From assembly GCA_037962975.1 (NCBI GenBank), contig CM075675.1, positions 101,733,718-101,797,717 of the forward strand: a DNA stretch of 64,000 nucleotides. Direction: 5' to 3'. The stretch comes from Clitoria ternatea (lineage: Eukaryota; Streptophyta; Magnoliopsida; Fabales; Fabaceae). The position numbers and the translations under genes are program-made. Below, one piece after another: positions 47,301 to 60,400 of the stretch. The first letter of the stretch is position 1, and every line of letters begins with the position of its first letter. Below the pieces are notes generated by a model, which saw nothing but the letters and a program-made list of their open reading frames with translations, made no database searches and was not told where the DNA came from.

Positions 47301-48584
47301 TTGACAAACAATATATAACACATTTATAAAATAATATAAACATTGTAAGCATTAACAAATGATAAAAAAAATAGTAACTTGCTAGTCACTTTGTCCACCA
47401 TTGGTTGATCGCATCCTTAGGAATTTATAATTTATTCATTGTGTAATTTATAATTAAAAATTAAAAATTTATGATTAACAAACATAAATTAATTATGTAA
47501 TAATCGAGTACATATTTAATTCGTAAGTTTTTAATTTTTTAATTTTTTAATTTATAATTAGTAATTTAATATTTTATGATTCTTCGTAAACAAATCTAAA
47601 TTCTTATCCTACTTGATATATATAATATACTGTAATACATAATATATTAAAATATATTAATAATTCAGAGTCAAACTTAGAAGGGAGACTGAATAAGTCT
47701 AAGACTCTTGTTGCACGGAACTTAAACTTTTTCAAAAGAGAGATGCAACGGACTTATGAACCAGACTTTTAGAAGATAAGGAAAGAGAGATAACACAACG
47801 GGCTCACTTCCAATAGTACCTTCAGACCTGAAGAATTTTCATTATTGTAGAAACGTCTTTTTAAAATTACACCATAACCCGTGCCACAAGTATTCTTGAC
47901 ACCAGTCACTCCTACTTTAAACCCAAGTATTCTTTTAACAAGTCACTCCTGGCTCAATACTCAAGTATTCTTTTGAAAGTCTCTTCAGGCCAAATAGTAT
48001 TACCTACACAAACTAAGACTAGCAACACACTAGACTTGACACAAATAGAAATTTAAGAGTGTGTTTGTGTTACAGAGAACTTAGTGTAGAAGATGATACA
48101 AGATAAAGAACAGATACATTAAGTATGAAAGACAAAGATTATGTCTTCAATAAGCAGAGATACAAAGAAAGTCTTTACTTTAGAGAAGAAAGTCTTAAAA
48201 ATCCTAGCCTTCCATGGGTCTAAATGAACAAATTGTATAGGCACCTAAAAATAGTGTGGGACCAAATTTTAAATTGGTGTGGGAGGCTTGTCTCATGCCT
48301 AAAATAAATTTTACGCGTCTTTTGGTATCTTAATTCCATTGACATTAAGTTGGGTGGCGCAAAAAACATCTCATATCATGCTTCCATGCTATAAAACCAT
48401 TTCTTATAGTGATATACATTGTGTAAAAGTATAATCATGTCCCATTTTACTCTAAAGACATGGTGAGCAATTAGTGATCTGGACATATCAATCAGGTCTA
48501 TGTTGACCGAGATGGGTATAATCTTGTCCCATTTTCTAGACATCTCTCGGGAAGGATGCACCCTTAGATTATACCTTCCTCGCC
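47301..48584. other. Intergenic; possible retroelement leader remnant on the minus strand
   Basis: 47670-48240 read on the minus strand has the low-complexity, T-rich, transcript-leader look of a retroelement 5' region with repeated AGTATTCTT/AAGAATACTTG motifs, but no LTR ends or coding parts were found. No gene. Confidence 0.3.
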
Positions 48585-48587
48585 ATG
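48585..48587. repeat. Target-site duplication ATG, left copy
   Basis: 3-bp duplication next to the CACTA terminus, repeated at 49922-49924. Confidence 0.85.
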
Positions 48588-49921
48588 CACTAGTGGAAAA
48601 AGGACTTTTAAGCACGGTTCTGGTGACCTTTTAAGCATGGTTCCAGAACCGTGCTTGTTCCTAGCGTGCTAATAGATAAGGACTTTTAAGCACGGTTCCG
48701 AACCGTCTTCGTAGGGGGTTTTAAGCACGGTTATTCTAACCGTCTTCGTAGGCTAGTTTTAAGCACGGTTCATTTGAACCGTCTTCGTAGGGTTTTTTTT
48801 TTTAAAAAAATTCTTTTATTTTTTTAACAAAATTAGAAACTTAATCATCGGCTCAGGTTTAACAAAATTACAATTATTCATCAAATTATCTAAAACTAAC
48901 ATTACATTCTATTCTAATTAATAACTTACAAGAAACATTACATTACATTATCTTAAGCAACCTGTTCCTTCTCCTGGAGAAAGTTACTTGCCTACTCGTT
49001 TCATTTTCTATGCGCTTCATCTGAGTTTTCCCCTCACCATCCTTTCTCATCTGAACCTAGAACTGAAAATGATTGAGATCTAGTTAACCATACCAAACAA
49101 AATGAAGGATTCAGTGTTTCCATAAATATAAAGTGAATATTAAATGAAATTAATATTTAAATGAGAAGAATACGAACCAATGGAAGAAAATGAGTTGAAG
49201 AACACAAAGCAATGTAGTCGTGAGGGAGGAGAGAAGGGACAACTCTGTGAAGGGAAGATGGGTGAGGAGGGAGGAGGAAGACGAAGAAGGAGAATGGAAG
49301 GAGGGAATGTTTAGTTGAAAAGTGAAATGGAGGGAGAGAGGGAGGAGACGTGTTCGAGAAAAGTGAAATGGAGGTAATGGAGGGAGGAGGAAGAAGAGGA
49401 GGGAAAATAATTTTCGAGAAAATGCACTTATAAGCACGGTTCTGAGGGGAACCGTGCTAGTAGCTCAATTTTTTATTACTTTTAAGGACGGTCCCCCTTC
49501 AACCGTCCTCGTAGCTCAATTTTTTATTACTTTTCAGAACGGTTCCCTTACAACCGTCCTTGTAGCCTCACCTTTAAGCACGGTTCAAAGCAACCGTGTT
49601 TGTAGCCTCACTTTTAAGCACGGTTGCCACTCAACCGTCCTCATAGCCTCACCTTTTAAGGACGGTCCCCCTTCAACCGTCCTCGTAGCTCAATTTTTTA
49701 TTACTTTTCAAAACGGTTCCCTTACAACCGTCCTTGTAGCTTCACCTTTAAGCACGGTTCAAAGCAACCGTGTTCGTAGCCTCACTTTTAAGCACGGTTG
49801 CCACTCAACCGTCCTCGTATGTGTTTTCAAAAATTTCAAAAATGCCACCGCCTCTTTTTTAGCACGTTTTTGACATAACCGTGCTCGTATCCTGTCCTCG
49901 TATCCATTTTCTGCACTAGTG
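48588..49921. mobile_element. Non-autonomous CACTA (En/Spm) transposon
   Basis: 1334 bp. The left end CACTAGTGGAAAAAGG and the right end, read on the minus strand as CACTAGTGCAGAAAATGG, are the CACTA-type inverted repeats, and the 3-bp ATG duplication is perfect. Both subterminal zones are crowded with AAGCACGGTT/AACCGTGC units that pair with each other as short hairpins, typical of transposase-binding subterminal repeats. The interior encodes no transposase, so mobility would need a helper. The open frame at 49454-49873 only reflects the repeats, and that at 49150-49437 is a low-complexity Ser/Leu/Phe artefact. Confidence 0.95.
49481..49820 (+). repeat. 174-bp tandem duplication inside the CACTA element
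   Basis: A block starting TTTAAGGACGGTCCCCCTTC is repeated after 174 bp with a few base changes. Each copy carries several CACGGTT...AACCGT hairpin units, so the right subterminal zone was doubled. Confidence 0.9.
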
Positions 49922-49924
49922 ATG
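49922..49924. repeat. Target-site duplication ATG, right copy
   Basis: Matches 48585-48587. Confidence 0.85.
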
Positions 49925-52900
49925 GTTAAGGCATAATAGTCAATCCCAAAACATATCGTATTGCAGGAGACTCCAAAATTAGGATTGTGGCATCGCAGAG
50001 CAAATCCCAGACACTATTTTACAATATTGCAAGGAAAACAACTAAGCATACATACATGTAGGAAATTTTTTTAAAACAAGGATGACAAACTAAAATAACT
50101 CTAAATGCATAATCCTTAACTAAAAAACTAATATTAATCAACACAAAACATTTTCTAAATCCATGAATTCATAATCTAAAAATTTAAAAGCCATAAATAA
50201 AGGAAACAAAGATACGTAGAAGTAGGTCACAGAATCAAGCCCATTTTCTTCTACAAACTACTGAAAGTTCCATTTTTCACAGATGTGTTCTTCATCTTCC
50301 TCTTCAGGTTCTTGTAATGGAAAATGATGGCAGTGGAATGGAACAATGGAAATAAAACGTGGCTTGGAGAGAAAAGGAGAAACAAATAGGGGGAGAGAAA
50401 AAACAAAGACCAAAAAAGGTTGAAAAAAAACAAGATAACCTACCAAAGTTACAATCATTGGAAACCAATCAAGAAAGACGGCTCCCCGAGTGTAAATGAT
50501 GGTCGAAGTGACACACAAGAACCCAACTTTTGTTATTTTATTGATTCTTTACTTTATTTTTTTTAATTTAAGAACAAAGTGACCATTTTCCAATTATACC
50601 CTTCATGAAAACGTCAAAACGTTGCATTTTGGGCTGCAAATTTTAGGTCATAATTTCATCTTTCTCATCACGCAACACTGATCCAACCGCTAAGAGGCTA
50701 CACCACAAAAAGCTTACCAACGCAGCGACAATGGTGGTCAGCTCCACATCGCACCATGACATCGTGATCGACAAATACTTTAGATGGGGCTGTGGACTGC
50801 CAGAGCTTGACACGTGATTTGTACGACGTGACTACTATTTCATGTAGAGGGGTTACAACGCGACAACGCGGAGCGATTGCGTCCATGAATCCGCATTTTG
50901 ACTACTATGGTTAAGACACCCCTTGAAAGGGATACACGTTCAGATGTTACCCCTCCATTGTCAAGACACCCCTGAAAGAGATGCACCTTTGGATGATACC
51001 CCCTACCATTGTCAAGACACTTCCTAGAGGATATCGGTCATTTATGTGACTTCACCGACAATCCCTAAGAAATCATCTGACACGCCTATCATTACGTTTA
51101 TACATCTCCCTTATAAATATCCATTGATACGACATTTTCATAGCTTACTTTGGAAAGTGCACCAATTGAAGGACAAATCAAGTAGTAAACTTAGTATTTA
51201 CCCATTTGCAAGAATGTTCAGCTTGAAATTGACTTAGAATAATGTGTTTGGGAATGGAGGATGACACTTGCTCTTTTTTTTTGATTTGTTTTTTTTAGAA
51301 AGCTACACAAGATACATCTTCCTATAAAGTAATCAATGGGTTGATTCCATTAATAACATAATTGATTGATGATGATGATTATTGTTATTTTTTAATAGAT
51401 GTAACTAAGATATTTACTACTTCATTAGCTTATATATGTCTCAATAAATGATACAACTTATTTGAGATATTAAAATTACTCTATATTCAAGATAACTATC
51501 GACTGATTGATGATTATTTTGAAGTTAGTATGTCAATTCTCCAATCATCTGTCTCCAACACCTGAGCCGGTGAAAGAAAAAAAAAAGGGTCATTTTCATA
51601 AAAATAGATGATGACTTTAGTATGGTCTGTTTTGTTGCCAAAGATATCAAATAATTTGGTATATATTGCGCTCTGTCATGTGTTCATTGCTAGTCATTCT
51701 TCAGTGCTTACTCATTTCCCACTTGAAGGTGGGCATGGTATCTCTCCATCACTTTCTCTGTAAAATCCATGGCTCCCTCACCAACTTAAACTATCTCACT
51801 CATTCTAGTAACACATAACCCTTTTGAGATTTTTTCAATTTTTCATTCTGTTTTCCCTCTAATTATCATTGAAAAACTTTTTGACTTCCTAATTAATTAC
51901 TACCATAAACACTTTTTTACCAGCATGTGAGGCACTCAATAGTCAGTTGAAATTGTTTTGGAGGCAGATGGTATATCACTTTCTGTGTGCAGTTTGCACA
52001 TTGAAATTTAATTAGTATGCTGAGAATTCAATGCGTTATGATTTGTATTTGATTGCAATGATAGCTAGACGTTTCTTCTGTGGCACTTAAGCCGGTAATA
52101 GATTGAAATTCACAATTTTTGCATCGCATAAGGAGTTTAAAAATTGAATTCCAGGACCCTAATAATGATTATCCATTAAAGAGTAATAAATAAATTCATA
52201 AAAGCAGTGACTTTGTCTTATTGGCATATTTGGTCCCCCCACATCACCCCTTCTGTGGTCTATCTCTTTTTCAATGTAAATAATATAAAATCAGAATTTG
52301 ATTCCCCTTTCTTTTTTGCTTTTCAAGATTTTAAAGCGTGGAAAGAAAAATCTAAACCACTAACTCAAGTGGACAGTGGATATGAAATTACATATTACCA
52401 ATCAGCAGCTTTGGAGAATGAAAGTTGTGGAATCTCACAAGTGCTCCCTTCTGCACTTTGTTTTGGAAACCGAACTGATTCACTTAGGCCCGTTAGGCCA
52501 TCAAGCTACAAAATACTACTACTAATTGGAGTATGTTCAACTTAAATTAATACCATTATCATAGCATATTAATTAGTGATTTGATGACGATATTTTGGAT
52601 TGTTCTATACATTGAAATAATAATCCACGATTGGAACCAATATTTTGTAATATCATATTCTCTGCTTATTGAATTGAAGAATATATAGTTAAGGTTTCAT
52701 CCTAAAAATATTATGAGGTAGATAATAATATGTCTTTTTTAAGAGAGTTTGTTTGACTAGGTAAAGAATAATTATTACCCATGACAAAATCACAACGGGA
52801 GAAAAATTAGCTATGGTTTCGATGACATGATAAGGTTCCATCCCAAAATCAATTGATAATGGTTGGAGTGACCCAACAAATTAATTAAATCATTCAAAAT

Positions 52901-53073
52901 ATTATGAGACGACTGATCTGAGACTTCAAATATATACTGTATATTGATTCAACTATGGTCGAATCAAGATAATTATATATATAACATATTAAAAGTAAAC
53001 TAATATGTATTTATAAAAAAATAAAGTTAAATTTTATCATATCATGTCAAAAAAATGGTTAACTATTAGTTAA
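49925..53073. other. Intergenic; a GC-richer repeat-like block at 50640-51020
   Basis: No supported gene. 50640-51020 is less AT-rich and contains ACAACGCGACAACGCGGAGCG, then three spaced copies of a TCAAGACACCCCTGAAAG-type block (near 50911, 50960 and 51014), and may be a degraded repeat. The frame at 52207-52545 (112 residues) has no known domain and an AT-rich codon composition like the surroundings, so I do not call it. Confidence 0.4.
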
Positions 53074-53243
53074 TGAGCTCGTTTGTTTAAACTTATTTTA
53101 AGAGATAAATTTTTTAATTAAAAAATATTTATTTTAAATTTTTTTGTGTTTGTTTAAAGTTTTCAAAATAAGCATAAACAAAAAATGAGTATATTTCTGT
53201 TTATTTTAAAAAGCACTTAAAATAAGCTTAAACAAATGGGCCT
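53074..53243. mobile_element. MITE with about 25-bp TIRs
   Basis: 170 bp. The left end TGAGCTCGTTTGTTTAAACT and the right end, read on the minus strand as GGCCCATTTGTTTAAGCTTA, are near-perfect inverted repeats continuing into TTATTTTAA. A TAA lies next to both ends, but the exact register is off by one base. The first bases match those of the Tourist-like copy at 34194, though the interior does not. Confidence 0.6.
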
Positions 53244-55311
53244 AACATATTCGTTTAGACTCATTTAACTAGAGTTTAAGTCTCACTTTAAACATTTGTA
53301 ATTTTTAAGAAATTTGATATCCACCAATTTGCCACATAAACCACATATTTTTTAAAAGATTATATGATTGGGTTAGACACCTAACCGGTTCAATTGGTTT
53401 TTTTTTTTTTAATTTTCCAAACATTGACTACTACTTAAAACTAATGTCATAAAGAGCACCACATGAGGAGTGCTAGATATTTTTATTAAAAATTAAAAAA
53501 AAGTAACATGAGAGAGTCATATAGCCGGTGTCAAGGGAACTAGCTTGGTTGATTAGTTAAAGAGAGTGTGTGAGTTATTATGAGCATCCGACACGTATTC
53601 TTAATGAAACCAAAAAAAATATAACTATAGTATGGTTGATCAAATGAGTTCATTCTCTATTAACTAAATGTTGATTGTTTAATCCTCACTTTAGATATAA
53701 ATAAACCTTAAAATTTAAGGTGAGTCATCTCGTCTATTGAAATAACTACAAGTCAATGAAAAAATTTACTGCGATCGATACTGAATTACCCTTACACAGA
53801 AAAAAGAGTGTGTCATATTAAGAAAAAAACAATAAAACCTGAAAATAAATTATAATAGCATGTATCATATTAAGTAAAATTTATTAATTTTACTTTTTTT
53901 AATAAATTTTGCTCACAACATGATTAATCCGTAAAAGTCATCCTTTATTCAATATAATCCCGTGGATGCTATGATGCCACTACATAGAATATATTTGATT
54001 GAACGTTATTTTGCTAACCATAAGAAAGTGATTTTTTTTATTTAACAGTATTAAAATTTATGTCATAACAAATCATAACTATGTATTAATATGTATCAGC
54101 TATAAACTAAAGCAACAGTTAACTAGTGCATGGTTCAACTTTTATCTACCTCTGGAAGCCGCAGATTTTTTGGTTCTATATATGGGTCATCTTTGGAACA
54201 GATTGTGTGGTATCTTTCAAGTGTTAATATTGAAATGCAGATTAAGTTATTATTCATTCTTGAGAACTTTCTATGTTCATATGTGCATTAGTATATATGG
54301 TTCTATCACACAATTATCTTTGAGAACAGGTCTAAATAACTTTTAATTAATATTTTTAGAACTGGATTGATCATTAAACCATTGAAGATACCGATTTAAG
54401 TAAATCGTAATCAAATTTGGGTCCAACCGTAGTTGAACTGATAGTATTAAAAAATTGATCGGACTGATCACCTAACTGATTCACGATTCAATCGATCAAA
54501 CCAATTAAATCGGTATGGTTTTGATAATAATACTTATAATATCTTATACTCATTGTTTTTAGACCCCTTTGTCTTTTTTTAAAAAGATTTTTTATTTGTT
54601 TTATTCCTTATTAGATCATAAGTGACACAGTAACTCATGCTATTACAGGATCGCCCATTAAATTCGAATATTTACAGAAGAACCGGTAATTACACGTAAT
54701 CACGCCAAAACTTGTCTCAAATATGTGTCAATTCTCTTATAATTAGCTTCAAAATAAGAGGACAAATATAAAAAATAAAATAAACTTAAAATTTATATGC
54801 TCAAACTTTAACTATAACTTATTAAAATTACTTATTTACCAAACAAAATTATCTGACAAACTTTTCAACTTTTAAAATAACCAACAAACTAGTTTAAACC
54901 CTAAACCCTTAACATAACGAAAGGACACATTTTTATTTTCTTTCATGGGAAATAAGTCACTGTTTGTAGAGATTTAAAATTCCTTTAAGAAGTAATTGAG
55001 GATGTTATTTTTTACATGTTATATGCAAATGTTTATTCTGTACTTTATATTACAGATAAAAATAATTGTCATCATATATATCAAATTTTGATAACCAATA
55101 CAAATCATATATCGTGGTAGATGATGTTTGTGTAATGCTTACATATTATGTAATTTCAGCTAATAAACTAATTAAAATCAAATATCAACATACACTGAGT
55201 CAAACTCAGAGAAATTTAATTCAAATTGAATTAATTTTTAACAAGTGAAGTCAAGCTGAATTAGATTAGACGCGGTCTCTTTCAAGTCTTGGACAGAGAA
55301 AAAAAATGTTA

Positions 55312-55369
<58 letters not shown>

Positions 55370-56324
55370 TAAACTACTTGCAAAATCGTTTTTTTTTAAA
55401 ACAAGATGTTGATTCTACAAAATCAAAAAATAATTGAAGGATAATCTTCATAGTCATACTTTAAACTTGTTTAACAATATTTGGTTGATTTAAATGATAT
55501 ACATTTATTCTCTTTAATCAAAGTTTTATGGTTGAATCTCATAAATGAAAAAAATCCTATTAAAAAAACTTAGTTTTATCATGATACGTATGTTTTTTTC
55601 ACTCAAATAGAACTACCTATGATAAAACATAGTCCCTTTAGTCCTTTTTTTATAAAATTATACAATTTTGAGGGTTTTTCTTTCTGTCTATGAGCTATAG
55701 TTATAATTTATATGAAAAACTTATTAATGTTTCTTTATTTATTATTATTAATCAAAAGAAATAATAAATTATTTAAAGATGTAACCATTCAAACCAGCTT
55801 ATAAAAAAAGAAAAATATTAGTTTTTTTACCATTATCAAATGTATTAATAAAAAAAATTTGAAACAGTATATTAATTTTTAAAAAATCAATCAACTTGAC
55901 CACCAATTAACTATTTTTTATGTTAATAACTCAATTAAGTTTAGCCTATAAACAGTTTTAGAAAAAAATAAAGATAAATTACACCAATCTCTTACTACGT
56001 TTGCTAGAACTATACTTGGTTCAAAAACTTTTAAAAAGAGCGTATAGGGGATGAAGGGTAAATTTTTCAAAAAATTTAGGATAAAATATAATTTTAATGA
56101 ATATTTTGGGTGATTTGTTTGTATAATTTAACGGCTCCTTGTAATTTTATTGGTGTGTGTGGTAAAGTTATGTAAGAAGTGTATGTGAAATGCAATGGTT
56201 ACTATTAGGCTCTGAAGTCAATGCCACAAATATTTTTAACACCACTTTTCCAGTGCTGTGGTACAGTACAGATGCTCTTACCCAAAATTCCCAATTCTAC
56301 CAATTCTCCTTCCCTTTCTCTCTT
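53244..56324. other. Intergenic upstream of the VQ gene
   Basis: AT-rich. It contains the (AAT)n microsatellite at 55311-55370. No gene is recognised; the 60-residue frame at 55066-55248 has no support. Confidence 0.5.
55311..55370. repeat. (AAT)n microsatellite
   Basis: About 19 perfect AAT units. Confidence 0.97.
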
Positions 56325-56331
56325 TATAAAT
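56325..56331 (+). promoter_or_regulatory. Probable TATA box of the VQ gene
   Basis: TATAAAT within a CT-rich stretch, 400 bp before the start codon. It predicts a leader of about 370 nt, consistent with the CT- and CA-rich untranslated sequence that follows. Confidence 0.6.
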
Positions 56332-56443
56332 CCCAAGACCGTTGTGCCCATTTTCTCTCTAGCCCCACCAAAATACACCAATTTCAGTTCTCAAGAGAGA
56401 AACATAGATATTTAATTTTATAATATCCCAAATACCAAAAAAT

Positions 56444-56494
56444 ATGAGAAAAATAAACCAACAAGAAATTTTTTTAAAAAATAGCACATTATAG
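56444..56494 (+). other. Upstream open frame in the VQ leader (16 codons)
   Basis: ATG at 56444 opens a 16-residue frame ending in TAG at 56492-56494, within the predicted 5' leader. It could lower translation of the main frame. Whether it is in the mature transcript depends on the true start site. Confidence 0.35.
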
Positions 56495-56725
56495 TATAGA
56501 AAGCACAGGGCCACACCCACAAACACAAGACAACAAAACAAAGCAAAAACACAAGCACAACAAGCAACCCCTCTTTTTCTTTCTTTCCTTCCTTCAAGCC
56601 TTGTTTTTCACTCTTTCATATTCCATATTTCTTCTCCAATCTCTCCACCCAAACCACCCCTCATACCCTTTCCTTTTCTTTCTCTCTCAGAGAGAGGAAA
56701 AAAACCATCTCCCATCATCCATCAA

Positions 56726-57439
56726 ATGGAAATCAGTTCAAGGCTTCAAGAAAGAGAGAAAGCTTCTTCTCCTATGAATTCACCTAGAAGCAATGTGAGC
56801 AACTGCAATGGGATGCAAATTCCAACACCACCTCTCACTCCAAAAACCATTCCCAGATCTGACACCAACCCTTACCCTACAACCTTTGTACAAGCTGACA
56901 CATCCACTTTCAAGCAGGTTGTCCAAATGCTCACAGGCTCATCCGACACCACAAAACAAGACCACCCTCCTCAACAACCACCACCACCACCTTCTTCCAG
57001 AAACTTCAACATCCCTCCCATCAAGACACCACCAAAGAACAAACAACTAGGCAAGCTCATTGAGAGGAGGAACAACAGCCTCAAGAACAGCCTCATGCTC
57101 AACACCTTGATGCCAAATTTTGCACACACTATTAACAGTAACAACAATAATTCTTCTTCTCCTGCAGGATTCTCACCCTTCAATAACAAGCCTGAGATCC
57201 TCTCTCCAAGCTTGCTTGATTTCCCTTCCCTTGCTCTTAGCCCTGTCACCCCTTTGAATGATGACCCTTTTGACAAGTCCTCACCTTCATTGGGAAATTC
57301 ATCAGAGGAGGAAAAAGCCATAGCTGAGAAGGGCTTCTACTTGCATCCTTCTCCCATCACAACTCCTAGAGACTCTCAGCCACAGCTCTTGCCTTTGTTT
57401 CCAGTTACCACTCCAAGAGTCCCAGAGTCACCTTCTTGA
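56726..57439 (+). CDS. VQ motif-containing protein (VQ4/VQ13/VQ33-like, MAPK-substrate type)
   Basis: 237 residues, single exon. The VQ motif FKQVVQMLTGS (about residues 62-72) is the defining FxxhVQxhTG core, which contacts the DNA-binding domain of group I/IIc WRKY factors. The approach FVQADTSTFKQ is that of the VQ4/VQ13/VQ19/VQ31/VQ33 branch. More than ten Ser-Pro or Thr-Pro sites are spread along the protein (SPMNSP, TPPLTP, KTPP, SPSL, SPVTP, TTPR and others), typical of the members phosphorylated by MPK3/MPK6. The middle is Pro- and Asn-rich and likely disordered; a basic NKQLGKLIERRNN near 110 may aid nuclear entry. The C-terminus includes GFYLHPSP and LPLFPVTTPR blocks. Known relatives tune WRKY-driven defence and stress transcription. 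Length is normal and there is no sign of damage. Confidence 0.94.
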   Translation: MEISSRLQEREKASSPMNSPRSNVSNCNGMQIPTPPLTPKTIPRSDTNPYPTTFVQADTSTFKQVVQMLTGSSDTTKQDHPPQQPPPPPSSRNFNIPPIKTPPKNKQLGKLIERRNNSLKNSLMLNTLMPNFAHTINSNNNNSSSPAGFSPFNNKPEILSPSLLDFPSLALSPVTPLNDDPFDKSSPSLGNSSEEEKAIAEKGFYLHPSPITTPRDSQPQLLPLFPVTTPRVPESPS

Positions 57440-60400
57440 GGACAAGGAGTAGAACACAAGAGATTGTGGATGGTTTAGATAGAGAAAGAGAATGGTTGGT
57501 TATGTGGGGTTTTGATTTCAATGATTTTTCCTCCATCAAACAAGGTATAGAACTTGGTCTAATTGTAAAAGTGCCTTTTTTTCACCATGAAATGAATGGC
57601 AAGGCCCTCTTTCTTTCTTTCTTTTCCTTCTCTTGCATGCTTTGTCTTCTCACCTCAAAATATTGCTATCTTTATTTTTCCCTTTTCCATTAATGAAAAG
57701 AAAAAAAAGGTGTCTTTATCCAATGAATTTTATAGCTTTCTCTTCATATTCGATTAGAACGGACGTTTTTTTGTTTGAGAATCACACCTTTGGAATAATC
57801 ATGAGCCAAAGTGGGACTTCTTTTTATTGATTTTGATCAATTCAATGAACAAGGCTGATTCTTCAAAGTGTTTATGTGAGTGTGAGAGAGAGAATTCTGT
57901 TTCATACCAACCGGTGGTGAAATTGTCTTCAGAGATGCACAGAATCCAAAAGAAGGTAAAGGAGAAGACAACGAAATGAGGATGCTTGGAAGGGACACAT
58001 TTTGCTGGAAATCAGTGTTAGAGAGGACATAACCGTATCCTATGTTGTTCAGTTGTTGTCATCATCACAGAAAGCTGCACTAACAGGAAGGTGGGTGGGT
58101 GGGTTGGAATGGCTTGATGAAGGGTGAGAATGAATGAGAGGGTCCCTCTTCTTGGCTGTGCCAATTTAGTCTAATCAGTTTCTCCAAAATCGTATAAATT
58201 AGAAAATCATAATGTGTTTTTGGTTTTTTCTTTTTCCCGATACCTATTGAAAGAAAAACCATTTCTGTATTTTTCAAGTTCCCTTTCCGATCAAGAAGTA
58301 AACCAAGAATTTTCATTCTTTGCATAGTTTTTAAATGCAGAACATTATGCATAATGTCAGTAGACTCACTACCCAGCTTGTACTTAATACAAAAATCTAG
58401 ACATAGGACCTGTCTATGTGTGATCATAAAAATTGCTATGTATGGGACCTATTTATATATGTATATGTTTATTGTTCATAATAATTTTTAGTATGGCCCC
58501 TATAGAGCAGCTTATATGTTTTCCTAGTACTATAGAAACACATACCAAATTTTCAGAGCATGCATAAATTTCAAAGCACTCAAAAGGAAAACATCTATGG
58601 TGTGTGTGGTATGAGAAATATAACAAAGAGAAAGATGGGTTGAGGGTGGAAGAGGTGAGTTACTAGTTTGGAATATTATTTGCTTTTCACATCTGATATT
58701 TAAGTTTTAAAGTGTAGTTGTGGATCCCTATAACATGCTTGTGCAGGAGTGGCAGGATTGTAGACCTAGACAGTGTGGATATCTCTTTTTAGCTTTTTTT
58801 TTTTCTTTTCTGCTGTATTGAAAATTTCAATGGATTTACCTCATTCAAATGAAAGGTTACGCTTTATAACAATAACCATAGATAAAGATTTATAATTTAT
58901 TTTTGGTTTAAATGTACTTTATTACCACTTTAGTAGTTAAATTTTCATTAAATTATAATTATTTGTACTAGGGGATTAGCGATAATTTATAAAATTTGAA
59001 GCAGCTAGGAATATTTTGTTCTCGTTGTATTGGTATAAGTTTTGTTATATTGTAATGGGGGTAGACAAAATGACAAGAGGAGATAAGATAGAGAAAGTGG
59101 GACTTTTGTTACAATGATCATGTTAAGGGAAAGTAAGGCCGAAAAGAAACCATATGTAAATAACAAAAGCAGAGAAAATGTGAAGACCACCCTTTTTCTT
59201 TTCTTCTCCCTTTTAGACTTTGTTTTGTCATTTAGGTACATCTAGGTTGGACCCAACTTCTGGTGCATTGAACAATAAACTGCCAACATTTTTTTATTCT
59301 CCCAGTTTTTATGCAACCTCAAACATCTTCCCCAGTATCTGACACCACTTTTTTGACAAAGATAGCACCTTATTACAAACAACTTGCTAAGGCCACATGA
59401 TATACCACTCCCATCAACAAAACTGAAACTAATTTCAAGGACCTTTTCGTTACACAAACTACCTATTCAACAAACTGAGATACAAATACCAATTGAAAAT
59501 ACAGAAAAGTGTAAATAAAATGTGTGATATGAATATAATAACGAAAGATAATTTTGAGATAACATAATAATAGATAGTTAAAATATGTTTGGTGACGGTT
59601 TATAACTTTTATGCATGAGTTTGATGTGTGCTTTTTTTTTAACAATGGAGGTTTTATTTTATATTAAGTAACTTCATTGTTTTAAACATAATAGCAAGAT
59701 ATAACTATTAAGAGTACTTCTGCGCAAGATTTTTGTGTGTAACAAGAAAGGATTTATTTCATGTAAAATAAATTATACGTTTTAAATGTAATTTTTATAT
59801 AACATAATAAGTATTCAAATATTCACTAAATGAGATATAATTACTAAGAAAATGTTGGTTGCCGAGTATAGAAATTTTGTGAATGATTTTCATGTGCTTT
59901 TTTCCGCAACAATTTGAATTTGTGCAAACTTCCTTTTGCAACGGTATTCCAACCTGCCATAAATCCAGAGGTGTGGAATGGAATGTTACTTGATATGAGA
60001 TGTCCAAACAGGTAAAGGATTTTGTTATTTCTTTTCCTTTTTAAGTACTTCCAAGATCCAACATTCCACATCATCACACGCAAATCCCGATGAAAATTAT
60101 GCTATTTATTTTGACTACGAAAACATAAGTTTATGAGTTAATTAATACTTGGTCCATAGAAATTAAGGGTTCAAAGTTCAAAATAAATAGCAGGAGAGAA
60201 AAGGCATGTATGTATATAGGGTGAAGTTGCACGCATATATAAATTCCCAACACGCTACCAAGTCTGTCAACAAAAGTCCTTATCCCTGTCATCTCCCCTG
60301 GTTAAAGGTTAAAGCAAATCCTTTCTCACTCACTTCCTCCACACCATTCTTGATGATGATGACTCATCTAAAGAATGTTGTAACCTGTTTTTGTTTAGAA

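Noticed and set aside
49454..49873. 139-residue frame with internal repeats
   Set aside because: It merely reads the CACTA subterminal repeats and the 174-bp duplication; no domain.
52207..52545. 112-residue plus-strand frame
   Set aside because: No recognisable domain, no signal peptide, no promoter or codon signal to support it.
54360..54530. Region with several ATCGGT/ACCGATT-like motifs, considered as a MITE
   Set aside because: Inverted similarity is patchy and no consistent ends or target duplication could be set.
56971..57321. 116-residue minus-strand frame
   Set aside because: Antisense shadow of the VQ gene.
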